From Pseudoalteromonas rubra (GTDB lineage Bacteria > Pseudomonadota > Gammaproteobacteria > Enterobacterales > Alteromonadaceae): DNA of 64,000 nt. Location: the NCBI RefSeq assembly GCF_005886805.2, contig NZ_CP045429.1, positions 2,326,501 through 2,390,500 on the forward strand, read 5' to 3'. The notes beneath the pieces were generated by a model. The model saw only the letters and a program-made list of their open reading frames with translations. It searched no databases and was not told the DNA's origin. Below, piece after piece: positions 39,038 through 47,744 of this stretch (position 1 is its first letter; the number at the start of each line of letters is the position of its first letter). The position numbers and the translations under genes were made by a program.

Positions 39038-39157
39038 CTATTGAGCCGTAGCTTCTTCCTCAAATTCGAGCATATCGCGCTCTTTGCATGATAACTCTAT
39101 CAAATTAGTTAAATCGAAACCGCCCATTATGATCAGTTTTTTTATCTGAACAGGCAT
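39038..39157 (-). CDS. Possible small protein between two exported-protein genes
   Basis: A 39-codon frame reading MPVQIKKLIIMGG at the start and ending in an acidic tail (EFEEEATAQ), with an AGGTGA site about 10 nt upstream. It fills the gap between two minus-strand genes and is in the same frame as the upstream gene, beyond its TAA stop, so it could also be a lost C-terminal extension. Existence is uncertain. Confidence 0.4.
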   Translation of the reverse strand: MPVQIKKLIIMGGFDLTNLIELSCKERDMLEFEEEATAQ

Positions 39158-39205
39158 ATAAATATGATCACCTTTTGAGATAATACAGAAGTTACGCTTC
39201 GCAAA

Positions 39206-39580
39206 TTATTGCAAATCTGTGCCAGATTCACTGGGAAGTTTGCTGAGTACAACCGCTGTTCCATGGTTAATACAGCACCCAATATACTTATCTGCATGTC
39301 CATAATTAAAATAAACAGGCTGATAGCCCAATACACGGGTCTCTTTTTCAGGAAAGTAGAAATTAAGATAGTCAAATCTGACCTGTGGGTCAGGAGAGAA
39401 ATTACCGGACTTCACCATCTCGATGACAACTTCATTGCCCTTCACCAGACTTTCTTCGAGGTAAGTTTGTTCCAGTGTTAATGAAGCCTCAATACTTATT
39501 TCCCTCTTGCTATGTGACAGTGTCGACCAAAAGACAATGCTTAAAAACAGCAAAAGCTTCATCATTACTTCTGAATTCAT
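39206..39580 (-). CDS. Unknown exported protein
   Basis: A 124-residue protein. After a short N-terminal stretch comes a signal sequence (MMKLLLFLSIVFWSTLSHS). The mature part contains adjacent cysteines in GCCINHG. ATG 39580 has GGTGAGG 9 nt upstream and is preferred over GTG 39595 and the internal Met codons at 39550 and 39547. The family is not recognised. Confidence 0.65.
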   Translation of the reverse strand: MNSEVMMKLLLFLSIVFWSTLSHSKREISIEASLTLEQTYLEESLVKGNEVVIEMVKSGNFSPDPQVRFDYLNFYFPEKETRVLGYQPVYFNYGHADKYIGCCINHGTAVVLSKLPSESGTDLQ

Positions 39581-39625
39581 GGAATGAAACCTCACCTATT
39601 TTATATGCTTTTAAAATATAAAAGG

Positions 39626-40030
39626 CTATTGGCTTTTGGAAGTACTGCCATAATCAGGCCCGATAAAGCTCCATTCAGCAACCGGCACTTTCACTATCAT
39701 CACGGAATCCTGTTTAAATTTTTTAGCATACAGAGATGCCAGTATTTTGGCCTTTTTAACGCCCTGTTCGTCTACAATCACGGTCACGACTTTCGAACGC
39801 TCTGGCTTACCTTTGTAGTAGCCCACCGAATCCACGACATTAAAGCCATCAAAGGTCTTCACTATCTCGTCATTTTGAAACGCTTGCCATTGCTCCAGCG
39901 AGACACCGCCGCCATCTGGCAATGACAGCCCAAAGAACAACCTGAGCCGATAGACTTCATCGGCGTACGAAGGGAATGTACTCAGTAGTACAGCGATTAA
40001 AATCATAACAAGGCCTAGATTTTTTCTCAT
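39626..40030 (-). CDS. Exported DUF3574-like protein
   Basis: A 134-residue protein with a signal peptide (about 1-23, ending SYA). The mature part, LFFGLSLPDGGGVSLEQWQAF, then TFDGFNVVDSVGYYKGKPERS and YAKKFKQDSVMIVKV, follows the DUF3574 pattern (a beta-alpha domain of unknown function often found in lipoproteins or exported proteins). No catalytic role is known. A putative promoter region of about 100 bp lies upstream. Confidence 0.75.
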   Translation of the reverse strand: MRKNLGLVMILIAVLLSTFPSYADEVYRLRLFFGLSLPDGGGVSLEQWQAFQNDEIVKTFDGFNVVDSVGYYKGKPERSKVVTVIVDEQGVKKAKILASLYAKKFKQDSVMIVKVPVAEWSFIGPDYGSTSKSQ

Positions 40031-40180
40031 TGTTCTTCCCTTGATTAGATAAACATAAGCCCTGAGGCGGAATATATCTTACATGATCTTTATTGCCTAT
40101 GCGCTACCCATTGCGCAAAGCACATAATGCTTGGATTACACGCCTTTGTGCATAGGAAGACCCCGTGCATTTCCAGGAGC

Positions 40181-40434
40181 CTATTCACCTCCATCGCCAC
40201 CTCCATCATCCGGGGAGTCTGTTGAGCCGCTAAAGTACCAGCCACTGTCGGTGTTACCAAACTCCATCTTGCGACTTATCGCGAAACTCAAAATAGAGCC
40301 AAAAACAGGCAAGAACAGCGCGATTAGCAGCAATTTTAACTTATCTTAAGTGTTAGTGTCGGGGTCAGACAAACCCGCGTACCAATAATTACACACAACA
40401 CCATATGTATCGCCAACAGCCACATTAAATACAT
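40181..40434 (-). pseudogene. Small two-helix membrane protein, apparently frameshifted
   Basis: Two short frames join on the minus strand. ATG 40434, with AAGGA 5 nt upstream, opens a 32-residue hydrophobic peptide (MYLMWLLAIHMVLCVIIGTR) that stops at 40336. A second frame, offset by -1 and overlapping it, continues with LKLLLIALFLPVFGSILSF and ends SPDDGGGDGGE at 40181. Together they resemble a two-helix PLDc_N-like membrane protein with an acidic Gly-rich tail. The second frame alone could start only at TTG 40333. It could be a frameshift mutation, a programmed -1 shift, a sequencing error or two coupled genes. Confidence 0.5.
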
Positions 40435-40535
40435 AATTATCCTTATTTGATTGCCTCTTTCTGGCTCAATATCTGAGTCATACTGACCGCCCCACCCTAG
40501 CCCTCAGATATTTGTCACCAATACACTAAGAATGC

Positions 40536-41222
40536 TTAGTCCTGTTGGTTGAGAGATTGTTGAAGCTGCCTGTCACTAAGCATTGCTGCACTTCGGAGCT
40601 TTTTGAGCTCGCCTAACAGGATGACTCTGTCAAAGCCTCGATATTCCCTGCCACTATCCGTACGTTTTTCAAGACCACTGATTGAGTTATAGGCTTGCAT
40701 ATGTCCGGCATATTGTCCGGTCGAATCAATGGAAAAGAAAAAAGGAAAGGTTCGTATCGCTTCAGAGTTTACCCCTATACCTTCAATTGCTTCGGCTCCA
40801 TTGGGTGAATAATCGGCTTCTATATAGGCTACAACAAAGTTGTCTGAGACATATTTATTCAGGTCCAGTGCCTTACGGTCTATATTTCTTGAACCCCTTT
40901 CATACATTTTCCACTTCAGAGGCTCATTATCATATTGCCATTCATAAACATATTTTCGACGCTGACCATCAATGTACTTATCAAAAACATGGCACCAGAT
41001 ACACCACTCGGCGCCATACACTAGCAATACCGTTTTATTGGTTGAGTTTGCTTCCAGCAAGGCCATTTTAATGATGTTCTTTTGATCCGAACATTCGTCG
41101 TATATTTTTGCAACGCCATCTCTGCAATCGGGACTTATATCACGGGGGTATTTAGCAATTTTGTTTTTAGCAGAAGAGAAAAAAGCAACAAACAATAAGA
41201 AAAGAAGGACTATTACTTTCAT
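40536..41222 (-). CDS. Exported thioredoxin-fold protein with CxxC
   Basis: A 228-residue protein with a signal peptide (about 1-18). A thioredoxin-like domain follows: VLLVYGAEWCIWCHVFDKYI holds the redox motif Cys-Ile-Trp-Cys. Further on come FVVAYIEADYSPNGAE and RTFPFFFSIDSTGQYAGH with the expected Pro near the cis-proline position. Two more cysteines lie in the N-terminal region. It is probably a periplasmic thiol-disulfide protein. Its partner is unknown; the neighbouring small Cys-containing exported proteins are possible clients. Confidence 0.75.
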   Translation of the reverse strand: MKVIVLLFLLFVAFFSSAKNKIAKYPRDISPDCRDGVAKIYDECSDQKNIIKMALLEANSTNKTVLLVYGAEWCIWCHVFDKYIDGQRRKYVYEWQYDNEPLKWKMYERGSRNIDRKALDLNKYVSDNFVVAYIEADYSPNGAEAIEGIGVNSEAIRTFPFFFSIDSTGQYAGHMQAYNSISGLEKRTDSGREYRGFDRVILLGELKKLRSAAMLSDRQLQQSLNQQD

Positions 41223-41427
41223 CAGTTGAACACTCTATACAGTATGTCAGTTGTGACCTATTGAACCCTGTACTTCTCACCCCTCAGATTCTCAACAGAT
41301 ATTTTGTATTTCACACGCTCACCATGCCTAAGTAATACGTATGAATGACATTAAGGGTACAGACTTTTTTAGAAGGCTTTATTACACGCCTGTTTTTCGT
41401 CTACAACACCAGAAAATAAGCTTTATG

Positions 41428-41772
41428 TCACGTATTGACCCAACCAATACTCAATACGTAGCGACTACCCTCAGTGATTCTGCTTACAGCATGAGGTTCT
41501 GTATCAGGTCTGAATAATTTAACCCTTGACCAGTTCAGCAAGGTATTCTGGCAGATGAATTCGCCGCCTTGTTTGGCGTGTTTGAGGATAATATTGAGCC
41601 GGTAATGTTTACCGGAGGTGACCTGATCCACGTGTTGTTTGATTTCACTGCCCGCCGGGAAGTGGATCAGGTAACAGTCGAATTTAATGGGCCAGATTGC
41701 ACCGCCTAACAGCATTTTATCGTAGCCCGAGTCTTGTCTTCCTGATTCCCAGCGCCATAGTTTTTTCCACAT
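41428..41772 (-). CDS. Small 2OG-Fe(II) oxygenase-like protein
   Basis: A 114-residue protein resembling the double-stranded beta-helix core of 2-oxoglutarate/iron oxygenases: YLIHFPAGSEIKQHVDQV gives the HxD pair, and EPHAVSRITEGSRYVLSIGWV gives the distal His and the 2-oxoglutarate-binding Arg. It is shorter than most relatives. ATG 41772 is chosen over GTG 41781; neither has a strong ribosome site. Substrate unknown. Confidence 0.65.
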   Translation of the reverse strand: MWKKLWRWESGRQDSGYDKMLLGGAIWPIKFDCYLIHFPAGSEIKQHVDQVTSGKHYRLNIILKHAKQGGEFICQNTLLNWSRVKLFRPDTEPHAVSRITEGSRYVLSIGWVNT

Positions 41773-41822
41773 AACCTGCACTCACATGATGTCCCGCGCA
41801 GAGCGTGTTGATAATACTGCGC

Positions 41823-43811
41823 TTAATCAATTTTAAAATTGTCCATAGTACGCTGTAGTGTATCACTGTTCAGTTTCATGTCATCAAAGAGTCGTTTTAA
41901 TGCCTGTGAGGTCTTAAGTTCCTCATTCGCTGCATCTAATACTGCTGTGGTGTTACTGGAAATATCCTGTGCAACAACAGACTGCTGCTGCGCTGCCGTT
42001 GCGACTGAGGTCGTGAGTTGCTCCACATGACTACTATGGTCACTGACCTGCATGGAGACCTGCCGGGTTTGCTCCACTTCACTCATGATATTACTAGCCA
42101 ACCCGGTATTTTCTTTGATGGCATTCACCACATTGCGACTAATGTCATTCAGGTTGCTGAGTAAAGTCGAGATCTGCTCAGATGAACCTTTACTGTTATT
42201 GGCAAGCCCCCTGACTTCATCAGCAACCACCGCGAAGCCCCGACCATGTTCACCTGCTCTGGCCGCCTCAATAGCCGCATTAAGCGCTAACAGGTTGGTC
42301 TGATCGGCCACACTGCGGATAGAGTCCAGGATAGTGTTGATCTCCTCCACCTGTTGCTCCATGTTCAATGCCATTTCATTGACCTGCTCCATATTCTGCG
42401 ACAGTACATGCATGGCATCCAGATTACGCTGGTTGTCTTCAAGTAACTTTTTAGATTCATCATTGAGCTGATCACTGGCGTTTAACGTATCTGACGCCGC
42501 TTTTGCGATGTCTTCGCTGGTTGCCGCCATTTGCTCAATGGCCGCTGCAATATTGGTGGCAAGACTCTGGGTGCGCTGCGCATCTTCGGTCACATGACTG
42601 GCAGCTTTTTCCATTTGATTACCAAGCTTAGTCCCTACGTTAATGGACTTGGATAACCCCACCAGCAGATCCTTAAAGGCATACACCGTATTGTGAATCG
42701 ATTCGGAGATTTTACCCAGCTCATCACTGGTTTTTAGCCTCACATCTAAGGTCAGGTCACCGTTATTCGCAACTTTAGTCAAAATACCGGTTAGCTCATT
42801 CAGCTCACTGCGTAAAGAAGTAAACAAATGCGTATTGATCACTATGATGATAAGCATAAAAATCATGAACAACACAAACAACCAGGTCATTTGACTGATC
42901 AGATCTGCTTTATACGCCTCACTGATTTCACGCGTATGTGCCCACTGGCTGTCGAGTAAAGCTTTGACGTCCTTAATTTGCCCGGTCGCCTGCGAAAACC
43001 ACTGCCCGCTATTCGGTAGTTGTGAATAGTCAATATTATCGCCCTTAGCAATGGCAGTGATCACCTTATCAAGCGCCTGAGCACGGCTATCAGACATCAG
43101 CTGTTTATAGGCACTCAGCGTGTCTCCGGACAACGCCGTTTCAAGCTGCTCTTTTAACAAAGTAAGTTGCAGCTGATAATAAGCAAGATCCCGTTTTACA
43201 GCGTCATTGGCAGATTGCCTGGCCAGCACCCCATTCACTTTGCCCCGTAATTGTCCTTTGCGCTCTTTACTCTGCGCCATCAAAAATGCGATGGACAAAT
43301 TGGATGCCAGCTCCCGGTTTGTGACATAAGCCTGCATGCGCATCGCGGTATTCAGAGCAAGTTGATTGACATGGCTGTAATAATTAAATGCATTTTTGCC
43401 CTGCTGTTGATCCACCTGACGACGCAACGCGCTCTTTTCTCTCAGCAGTGTAAACAAATTAGGTAGCCACTTTTGCACTTTGTCATCGTCTTTAAATGCA
43501 CCATTGTACAAACCTTCCAGCGCAGCAGCGGCAGCATCCGCTTTGATACGTTGCGCCGCAACCGCTTGTCTGGTTTGCCCGCTAGGATTGCCCAAAAAGC
43601 CAGCCGTGAGCCCCCGCTCAACAGCATGATGATGCGCCACCTTTTCCATTGCATCCAGTAACCCTATATAAGCGATGTCTTTTGAGGTTGCCTCAATGTC
43701 TTGCCAATACTGATAGACGACTTTGCTAAGCAAAATAAGCACAAAAATAAGTAAGGCAGCTGAGCTAATAATAGACAATTGAATAATAGAAAAGCGCTTA
43801 AGCAGATTCAT
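41823..43811 (-). CDS. Methyl-accepting chemotaxis protein with NIT sensor domain
   Basis: A 662-residue chemoreceptor. TM1 spans about residues 8-30, and the periplasmic region to about 300 shows the NIT (nitrate/nitrite-sensing type) helical pattern ([20 protein letters not shown]). TM2 is near 310-330, then HAMP and the signalling domain with tip [23 protein letters not shown] 43811 is preceded by GGAG; an upstream GTG at 43829 is less likely. NIT domains bind nitrate or nitrite in some proteins, but the ligand here is not proven. Confidence 0.88.
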   Translation of the reverse strand: MNLLKRFSIIQLSIISSAALLIFVLILLSKVVYQYWQDIEATSKDIAYIGLLDAMEKVAHHHAVERGLTAGFLGNPSGQTRQAVAAQRIKADAAAAALEGLYNGAFKDDDKVQKWLPNLFTLLREKSALRRQVDQQQGKNAFNYYSHVNQLALNTAMRMQAYVTNRELASNLSIAFLMAQSKERKGQLRGKVNGVLARQSANDAVKRDLAYYQLQLTLLKEQLETALSGDTLSAYKQLMSDSRAQALDKVITAIAKGDNIDYSQLPNSGQWFSQATGQIKDVKALLDSQWAHTREISEAYKADLISQMTWLFVLFMIFMLIIIVINTHLFTSLRSELNELTGILTKVANNGDLTLDVRLKTSDELGKISESIHNTVYAFKDLLVGLSKSINVGTKLGNQMEKAASHVTEDAQRTQSLATNIAAAIEQMAATSEDIAKAASDTLNASDQLNDESKKLLEDNQRNLDAMHVLSQNMEQVNEMALNMEQQVEEINTILDSIRSVADQTNLLALNAAIEAARAGEHGRGFAVVADEVRGLANNSKGSSEQISTLLSNLNDISRNVVNAIKENTGLASNIMSEVEQTRQVSMQVSDHSSHVEQLTTSVATAAQQQSVVAQDISSNTTAVLDAANEELKTSQALKRLFDDMKLNSDTLQRTMDNFKID

Positions 43812-43987
43812 GGTGTCTCCAGTATTCACTTAATGAACCCAATCAACTGCTTAATGACTGGATATCCTTATTGCTATTAAAGATAGTCAAAAATCTGCAA
43901 AGTCGACACTATCTGAGCTGCGACTATCGTAAGCATGTCTGCGCTTTGAGGGTACAGCTAGTCACCACACCAATGACGACTTACCCA

Positions 43988-44417
43988 CTAATCGAGCAAT
44001 ATCACCCTGGGATGGGCTTCTGAAGAGCGTTCGTGATAAATATCGTCGAGATATCGGGCCAGTTCAGATTCATCCAGCTCGGGAGGGATCACGACATCAT
44101 ACCAATTTGCTTAATTAAGTGTTCTGTTTTGAGGCGAGAGAATATAGTCGATAACACCGCTCTCGCGTCCTGCTATCGCTGAGGCACCTACGTCCATGTA
44201 GGCGAGGCAAAAATTTTGCTATTTAGTTCTTCTAAATGAGAAATTTTTAACGCTGTTAGCGTCATATTTGCTCCTTCAAATAGACCAGGTATTAAGTGAA
44301 ATTGGTATCATATACCCTGGCGCGCATGCCCCTGTCAGAATCATTAAACAGCTGCCATTGCGCCTCAACCCGGCTTACTGACATGCGTTTGCCAAATACA
44401 TTAAACCTGAATGTCAT
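43988..44417 (-). pseudogene. Small conserved gene (DUF7661-like) split by a MITE
   Basis: Removing the 206-bp element at 44101-44306 and one copy of the ATCAT duplication restores an uninterrupted 72-codon gene. The first half starts at ATG 44417 (AGGA 6 nt upstream), reads MTFRFNVFGKRMSVSRVEAQ and runs to RVYD. The second half continues VVIPPELDESELARYLDDIY to TAG 43990-43988. The whole looks like the small DUF7661 family (name from memory). In the present state translation enters the element and stops after four codons, leaving about 41 residues. Confidence 0.75.
44101..44306. mobile_element. MITE-like element, copy 1 (206 bp)
   Basis: A non-coding element with imperfect terminal inverted repeats, ACCAATTTGCTTAA at the left and TTAAGTGAAATTGGT at the right. 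It is flanked by a perfect 5-bp target duplication ATCAT (44096-44100 and 44307-44311). It encodes no protein. A closely similar copy is at 63350-63565. It interrupts a small gene. Size, inverted repeats and duplication fit a miniature inverted-repeat transposable element; the transposase that moves it is not in the window. Confidence 0.8.
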
Positions 44418-44485
44418 CCGTATTCCTAAAAATAAAACAAAGCATAACAAGCAGTTTTTACTATTTGGCCAGGAAAGTCGACAGG

Positions 44486-44761
44486 CTAGCTAAAAAGCTT
44501 TTCACTAAAGTGCGGGTTGGTGGTATTGATTGTCAATTTGGTGATTTGGGTCAGTTGCACTAGGCTGGCTTGGTCCCCCACACTCAGCTTTAAACACTCA
44601 TTCTTGTGCGTATCACGGCACAAGTCTAGGGCCATGCCCGAGAGCTGTTCACCGCTACGCAGATTGATAGTCACCGGATAGTGAAACAGGCAAACAATCT
44701 CAAAATAGTCGTAGTCGCTACAACTGATCACGCGCTTATGCTCCTGTTTCAAGTTTGCCAA
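44486..44761 (-). CDS. rof: Rho-binding antiterminator (Rof/YaeO family)
   Basis: A 91-residue protein matching Rof: ISCSDYDYFEIVCLFHYPVT near the start aligns with the INCDDYDNLELAC region of E. coli Rof, and LRSGEQLSGMALDLCRD and LVQLTQITKLTI follow the same Sm-like fold. Rof binds Rho and inhibits termination. ATG 44761 matches family length but overlaps the upstream gene by 26 bp without a ribosome site. GTG 44731, with AGGAG 9 nt upstream, is a good alternative start. It is last in the bio operon. Confidence 0.8.
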   Translation of the reverse strand: MANLKQEHKRVISCSDYDYFEIVCLFHYPVTINLRSGEQLSGMALDLCRDTHKNECLKLSVGDQASLVQLTQITKLTINTTNPHFSEKLFS

Positions 44762-45170
44762 TGACGATCCGGTTCACAGAGTGCTGTCGGAACAGGTTTG
44801 ACGCCGTAATGACATCTTCAACTGTCGCGTCTGGTGATATATACAACCAAACACTTTCTGTTGAGTCCTCAAAGCGTAACTTATCTATTAATTCACCAAG
44901 CTTGCGGCGCTCAGCCAGAGGATAGCTGACCTTTTCATACATGAAGTATAGATGTCCACTCGCTAACAATTGCACTTTAATCGCCCTGTCATGTGCACAA
45001 CGGTAATGGCAATGGTTGATTGCCTTTCCCTGAATAACAGGCACAGCCTGAATGGGTGCTTCTCGAGGAATAACAAACAGTAGTAACAGCAGGGCCAGAC
45101 TCAGACCCGCGTAACTCAGTATAGAAAATACCGAGTTATCGCTACGGTGCTGTTGACGCAAGTGGGTCAC
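44736..45170 (-). CDS. Single-span membrane protein, ExbD/TolR-like
   Basis: A 144-residue protein with one N-terminal membrane helix (about 18-38, SYAGLSLALLLLLFVI) and a periplasmic domain. Its ending, WLYISPDATVEDVITASNLF then VNRIVIGKL, resembles the TolR/ExbD periplasmic fold. Two Cys/His pairs (HCHYRCAHD) are unusual. No ExbB partner is nearby. It overlaps bioD by 4 bp, so it is co-transcribed with the biotin genes; any link to biotin is unknown. Confidence 0.6.
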   Translation of the reverse strand: MTHLRQQHRSDNSVFSILSYAGLSLALLLLLFVIPREAPIQAVPVIQGKAINHCHYRCAHDRAIKVQLLASGHLYFMYEKVSYPLAERRKLGELIDKLRFEDSTESVWLYISPDATVEDVITASNLFRQHSVNRIVIGKLETGA

Positions 45171-45862
45171 GCATTTGCGCTGTGCTGAAGGCCCAATAAA
45201 TCGAGCAAAGCACTGTGGATTTGCAATTTAGGTGTCCCTTCGCTGTACGGCGCTACCCCAAGCAGAGGTGCATTTAATCGTTGTTTCAAGGTCTCCAGGT
45301 TAGCTTCATATTCCTGCATGGCAGGATCAACCTGATTGGCCACCCACCCTACGCAGTTCAAACCGGCTGCACTAATAGCTTGCTCGGTCAAAAATGCATG
45401 GTTCAGACAACCCAGTTTCATCCCAACAACCAGGATCACGGGCAATTGCTCCTGTTTAATCCAGTCGTACAAGAATTGGGTGTCGTTGATAGGTAACGCC
45501 CAGCCACCGGCGCCTTCAACAAGCGTATACTCTGCACCTAAGGTACTTAACTCACAATATTTTTCACTCAATGCCTCACAGCTAATGGTCACCCCGGCAC
45601 GCTGCGCAGCGATATGTGGTGCAATAGGTGGCTCGAAACAAAATGGATTGATCTGCTCATATTTGCCGTGCACAGAAGCCGCTTCCATGAGACTCAGCGC
45701 ATCTTCGTTCACAAGCTGACCAAAGGCTTCTTCAGCGCCTGCTGCAAGCGGTTTAAAACCGAGCGCTTTCTTGCCTCTTTGTGCCAATAACTTAAGCAGT
45801 AATGAAGACACGTGGGTTTTGCCCACCTCAGTGTCTGTACCAGTGATAAAGAATGCACTCAT
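45167..45862 (-). CDS. bioD: Dethiobiotin synthetase
   Basis: A 231-residue ATP-dependent enzyme closing the ureido ring of dethiobiotin from 7,8-diaminopelargonate and CO2. The P-loop FFITGTDTEVGKTHVSSLLL is at the N-terminus. KPLAAG and VEGAGGWALPI (substrate and Mg binding) follow. It overlaps bioC by 4 bp within the bioB-F-C-D order. Confidence 0.95.
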   Translation of the reverse strand: MSAFFITGTDTEVGKTHVSSLLLKLLAQRGKKALGFKPLAAGAEEAFGQLVNEDALSLMEAASVHGKYEQINPFCFEPPIAPHIAAQRAGVTISCEALSEKYCELSTLGAEYTLVEGAGGWALPINDTQFLYDWIKQEQLPVILVVGMKLGCLNHAFLTEQAISAAGLNCVGWVANQVDPAMQEYEANLETLKQRLNAPLLGVAPYSEGTPKLQIHSALLDLLGLQHSANA

Positions 45863-46614
45863 AACTTAGTTAGCTCCATTAAGGCGACCTGATAACTCAA
45901 CTGAGCCCGACCATTGGTAAGCGGGTACCCAGCCAATAATTTACGATATTGTGCTTTTCCCAGCAAGCCACGACGCTGGCCTTCATGCTGTAATTGGTTG
46001 GCGCCAATCGCCTTCACTGATTTAAAGGCCGCTTGAGCCGTGCGAAAGGTTTCTTTCAGGCACATCAATTCAGCATCATCAATGACAAATCCGGCGTCGT
46101 CGGCATGTGTCAGTAGCACATCAAATGGGGTAAAGCGATTAACATGACAGTGCGTGTCTACGCTTTGCCAGGCCTGCTGTATTTCGCACAAAGAGCCGTC
46201 GGCTACAATGCTCAGGTAGGCTTTCCCCCCGGGTCTCAAAATCCGTTTTAGCTCTGCAAATAACCTGGCATGATCCTGACTCCACTGAATCGCAAAATTA
46301 CTAAAAATAGCATCAACGCAGTTATCCGCGAGCGGTAAGTTGTCCATATCCGCACAGATTTTAAGCGCATCTTCAGGACCTTGCCCTAACATACCAGCAC
46401 TCAAATCCAATGCTACTAATTGCGCACAACGCTGACTTAACGCGTCGTAATGCTGCATGGGACCTGCGCCTAAGTCTAAAAGTCTGTTACATCGCTGAGT
46501 GATTTTCTTAAGTAAGATCTCTGCGGCCTGTTGCTGGACATTCGCATGCTGCACGTAAACCTGAGATGCACGCGAAAAACGCGAGGCAACCTGTGCTTTT
46601 ACTGAAACACTCAT
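45859..46614 (-). CDS. bioC: Malonyl-[acp] O-methyltransferase
   Basis: A 251-residue SAM-dependent methyltransferase that starts pimelate synthesis by masking malonyl-ACP as its methyl ester. SAM-binding motif LLDLGAGPMQH, then VALDLSAGML, DMDNLPLADNCVDAIFSN and ILRPGGKAYLS are visible. The length equals E. coli BioC. Its start overlaps the bioF end by 4 bp. The cognate esterase BioH is not in the window. Confidence 0.95.
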   Translation of the reverse strand: MSVSVKAQVASRFSRASQVYVQHANVQQQAAEILLKKITQRCNRLLDLGAGPMQHYDALSQRCAQLVALDLSAGMLGQGPEDALKICADMDNLPLADNCVDAIFSNFAIQWSQDHARLFAELKRILRPGGKAYLSIVADGSLCEIQQAWQSVDTHCHVNRFTPFDVLLTHADDAGFVIDDAELMCLKETFRTAQAAFKSVKAIGANQLQHEGQRRGLLGKAQYRKLLAGYPLTNGRAQLSYQVALMELTKL

Positions 46615-47744
46615 ATCGCCTCCTTAAGTGCATTGAGCAAGGTATCTATGTCTGCTGAGGTGTGCGCCGCAGTCAGGGTGATACGTAACCGGGCAGCATT
46701 TTGCGGTACTGTCGGTGGCCGGATGGCAGTCAACCATATTCCCTGCGCTTTCAATTGCTGTTGGGCTGCGAGTGCGTTATCTGCCGAGCCAAGCACGACA
46801 GGCTGTATGGCCGTTGTCGATGGCAGAACCGGAATACCCAGTTGCGCCGCCGTTTGGGTGAAATAGGCAATGTTATCTTTTAATGCTGCTCTTTGTGAGC
46901 AGGCACTGCGTAACTTAATAAACTGCTTAATTGCAATTTCTGTCAGCATTGGTGACATTGCCGTGGAGTAAATGTATTCGCGGCTGAATTGCAATAAATA
47001 CTGCTGCACGCGCTCGCTACATAACACCGCAGCGCCCTGACAAGCCATCGCTTTACCAAAAGTGATCACCAACAACTCTGGCTTAACACCACTGTCAATA
47101 CTGCCAAGCCCGTTATCACCCAGCACGCCCAGTGCGTGGGCATCGTCAACCATCAGCCAGGCACTGTGCGTGTTTGCAAGCTGAGCGATATCCACCAAAG
47201 GCGCGCAATCGCCGTCCATCGAAAATACACCTTCAGTCACGATCAGTTTGTATTTTGCTTTAGACTTTTCCAGTCGCGCACGCAAATGGGTGATATCGTT
47301 GTGATTGAACCGTGTTAGCTTAGCCTGACTGTGTAATGCGCCATCCAGCAAGCTGGCATGATTAAGCTTGTCCTGAAACAACTCAGATTCACGCCCTACA
47401 GCCGGATCGTTAAATAGCGCCTGAAGCACGCTGGTATTCGCAGCAAAACCACTGGCGAACAATAATGCCCTGTCGTAACCAAAAGCATCACACAACTGTG
47501 CCTCAAAAGCCGAGTGGACTGATTGAAACCCCGTCACCAGCGCCGAACTGCGACTGCCGGGCTGGGCCGTCAGGCTAAGCGTTTCATCGGCCAATGCAAG
47601 ATAATCATTGCTGGCAAAATTCAGGTAAGTTTCGCCGTCAACTTCGATTTCACGGGCTGAAACTTTGCCTATACACTGACGATGACGCAGTAAAGATGCC
47701 GCAGCCCGGGCTTGGAGGGCTGCATCGATGAACTCAAAAGCCAT
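46611..47744 (-). CDS. bioF: 8-amino-7-oxononanoate synthase
   Basis: A 377-residue PLP enzyme condensing pimeloyl-ACP with alanine. Visible are NFASNDYLALA, LLFASGFAANTSVLQAL, LNHASLLDGA, MVDDAHALGVLG and the PLP-lysine segment LVITFGKAMACQGAAV (Lys in TFGKA). It begins immediately after the bioB stop, with one base between, so translation is coupled. Confidence 0.96.
   Translation of the reverse strand: MAFEFIDAALQARAAASLLRHRQCIGKVSAREIEVDGETYLNFASNDYLALADETLSLTAQPGSRSSALVTGFQSVHSAFEAQLCDAFGYDRALLFASGFAANTSVLQALFNDPAVGRESELFQDKLNHASLLDGALHSQAKLTRFNHNDITHLRARLEKSKAKYKLIVTEGVFSMDGDCAPLVDIAQLANTHSAWLMVDDAHALGVLGDNGLGSIDSGVKPELLVITFGKAMACQGAAVLCSERVQQYLLQFSREYIYSTAMSPMLTEIAIKQFIKLRSACSQRAALKDNIAYFTQTAAQLGIPVLPSTTAIQPVVLGSADNALAAQQQLKAQGIWLTAIRPPTVPQNAARLRITLTAAHTSADIDTLLNALKEAI

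Noticed and set aside
40131..40349. Proline/serine-rich plus-strand frame (72 residues)
   Set aside because: It is the antisense shadow of the Gly/Asp-rich tail and membrane helix of the frameshifted minus-strand gene and has no ribosome site.
44099..44308. IS630/mariner-type element with TA target duplication (ATACC...GGTAT ends)
   Set aside because: The restored reading frame shows a 5-bp ATCAT duplication outside ACCAATTT...AAATTGGT, so the outer AT pairs are target DNA.
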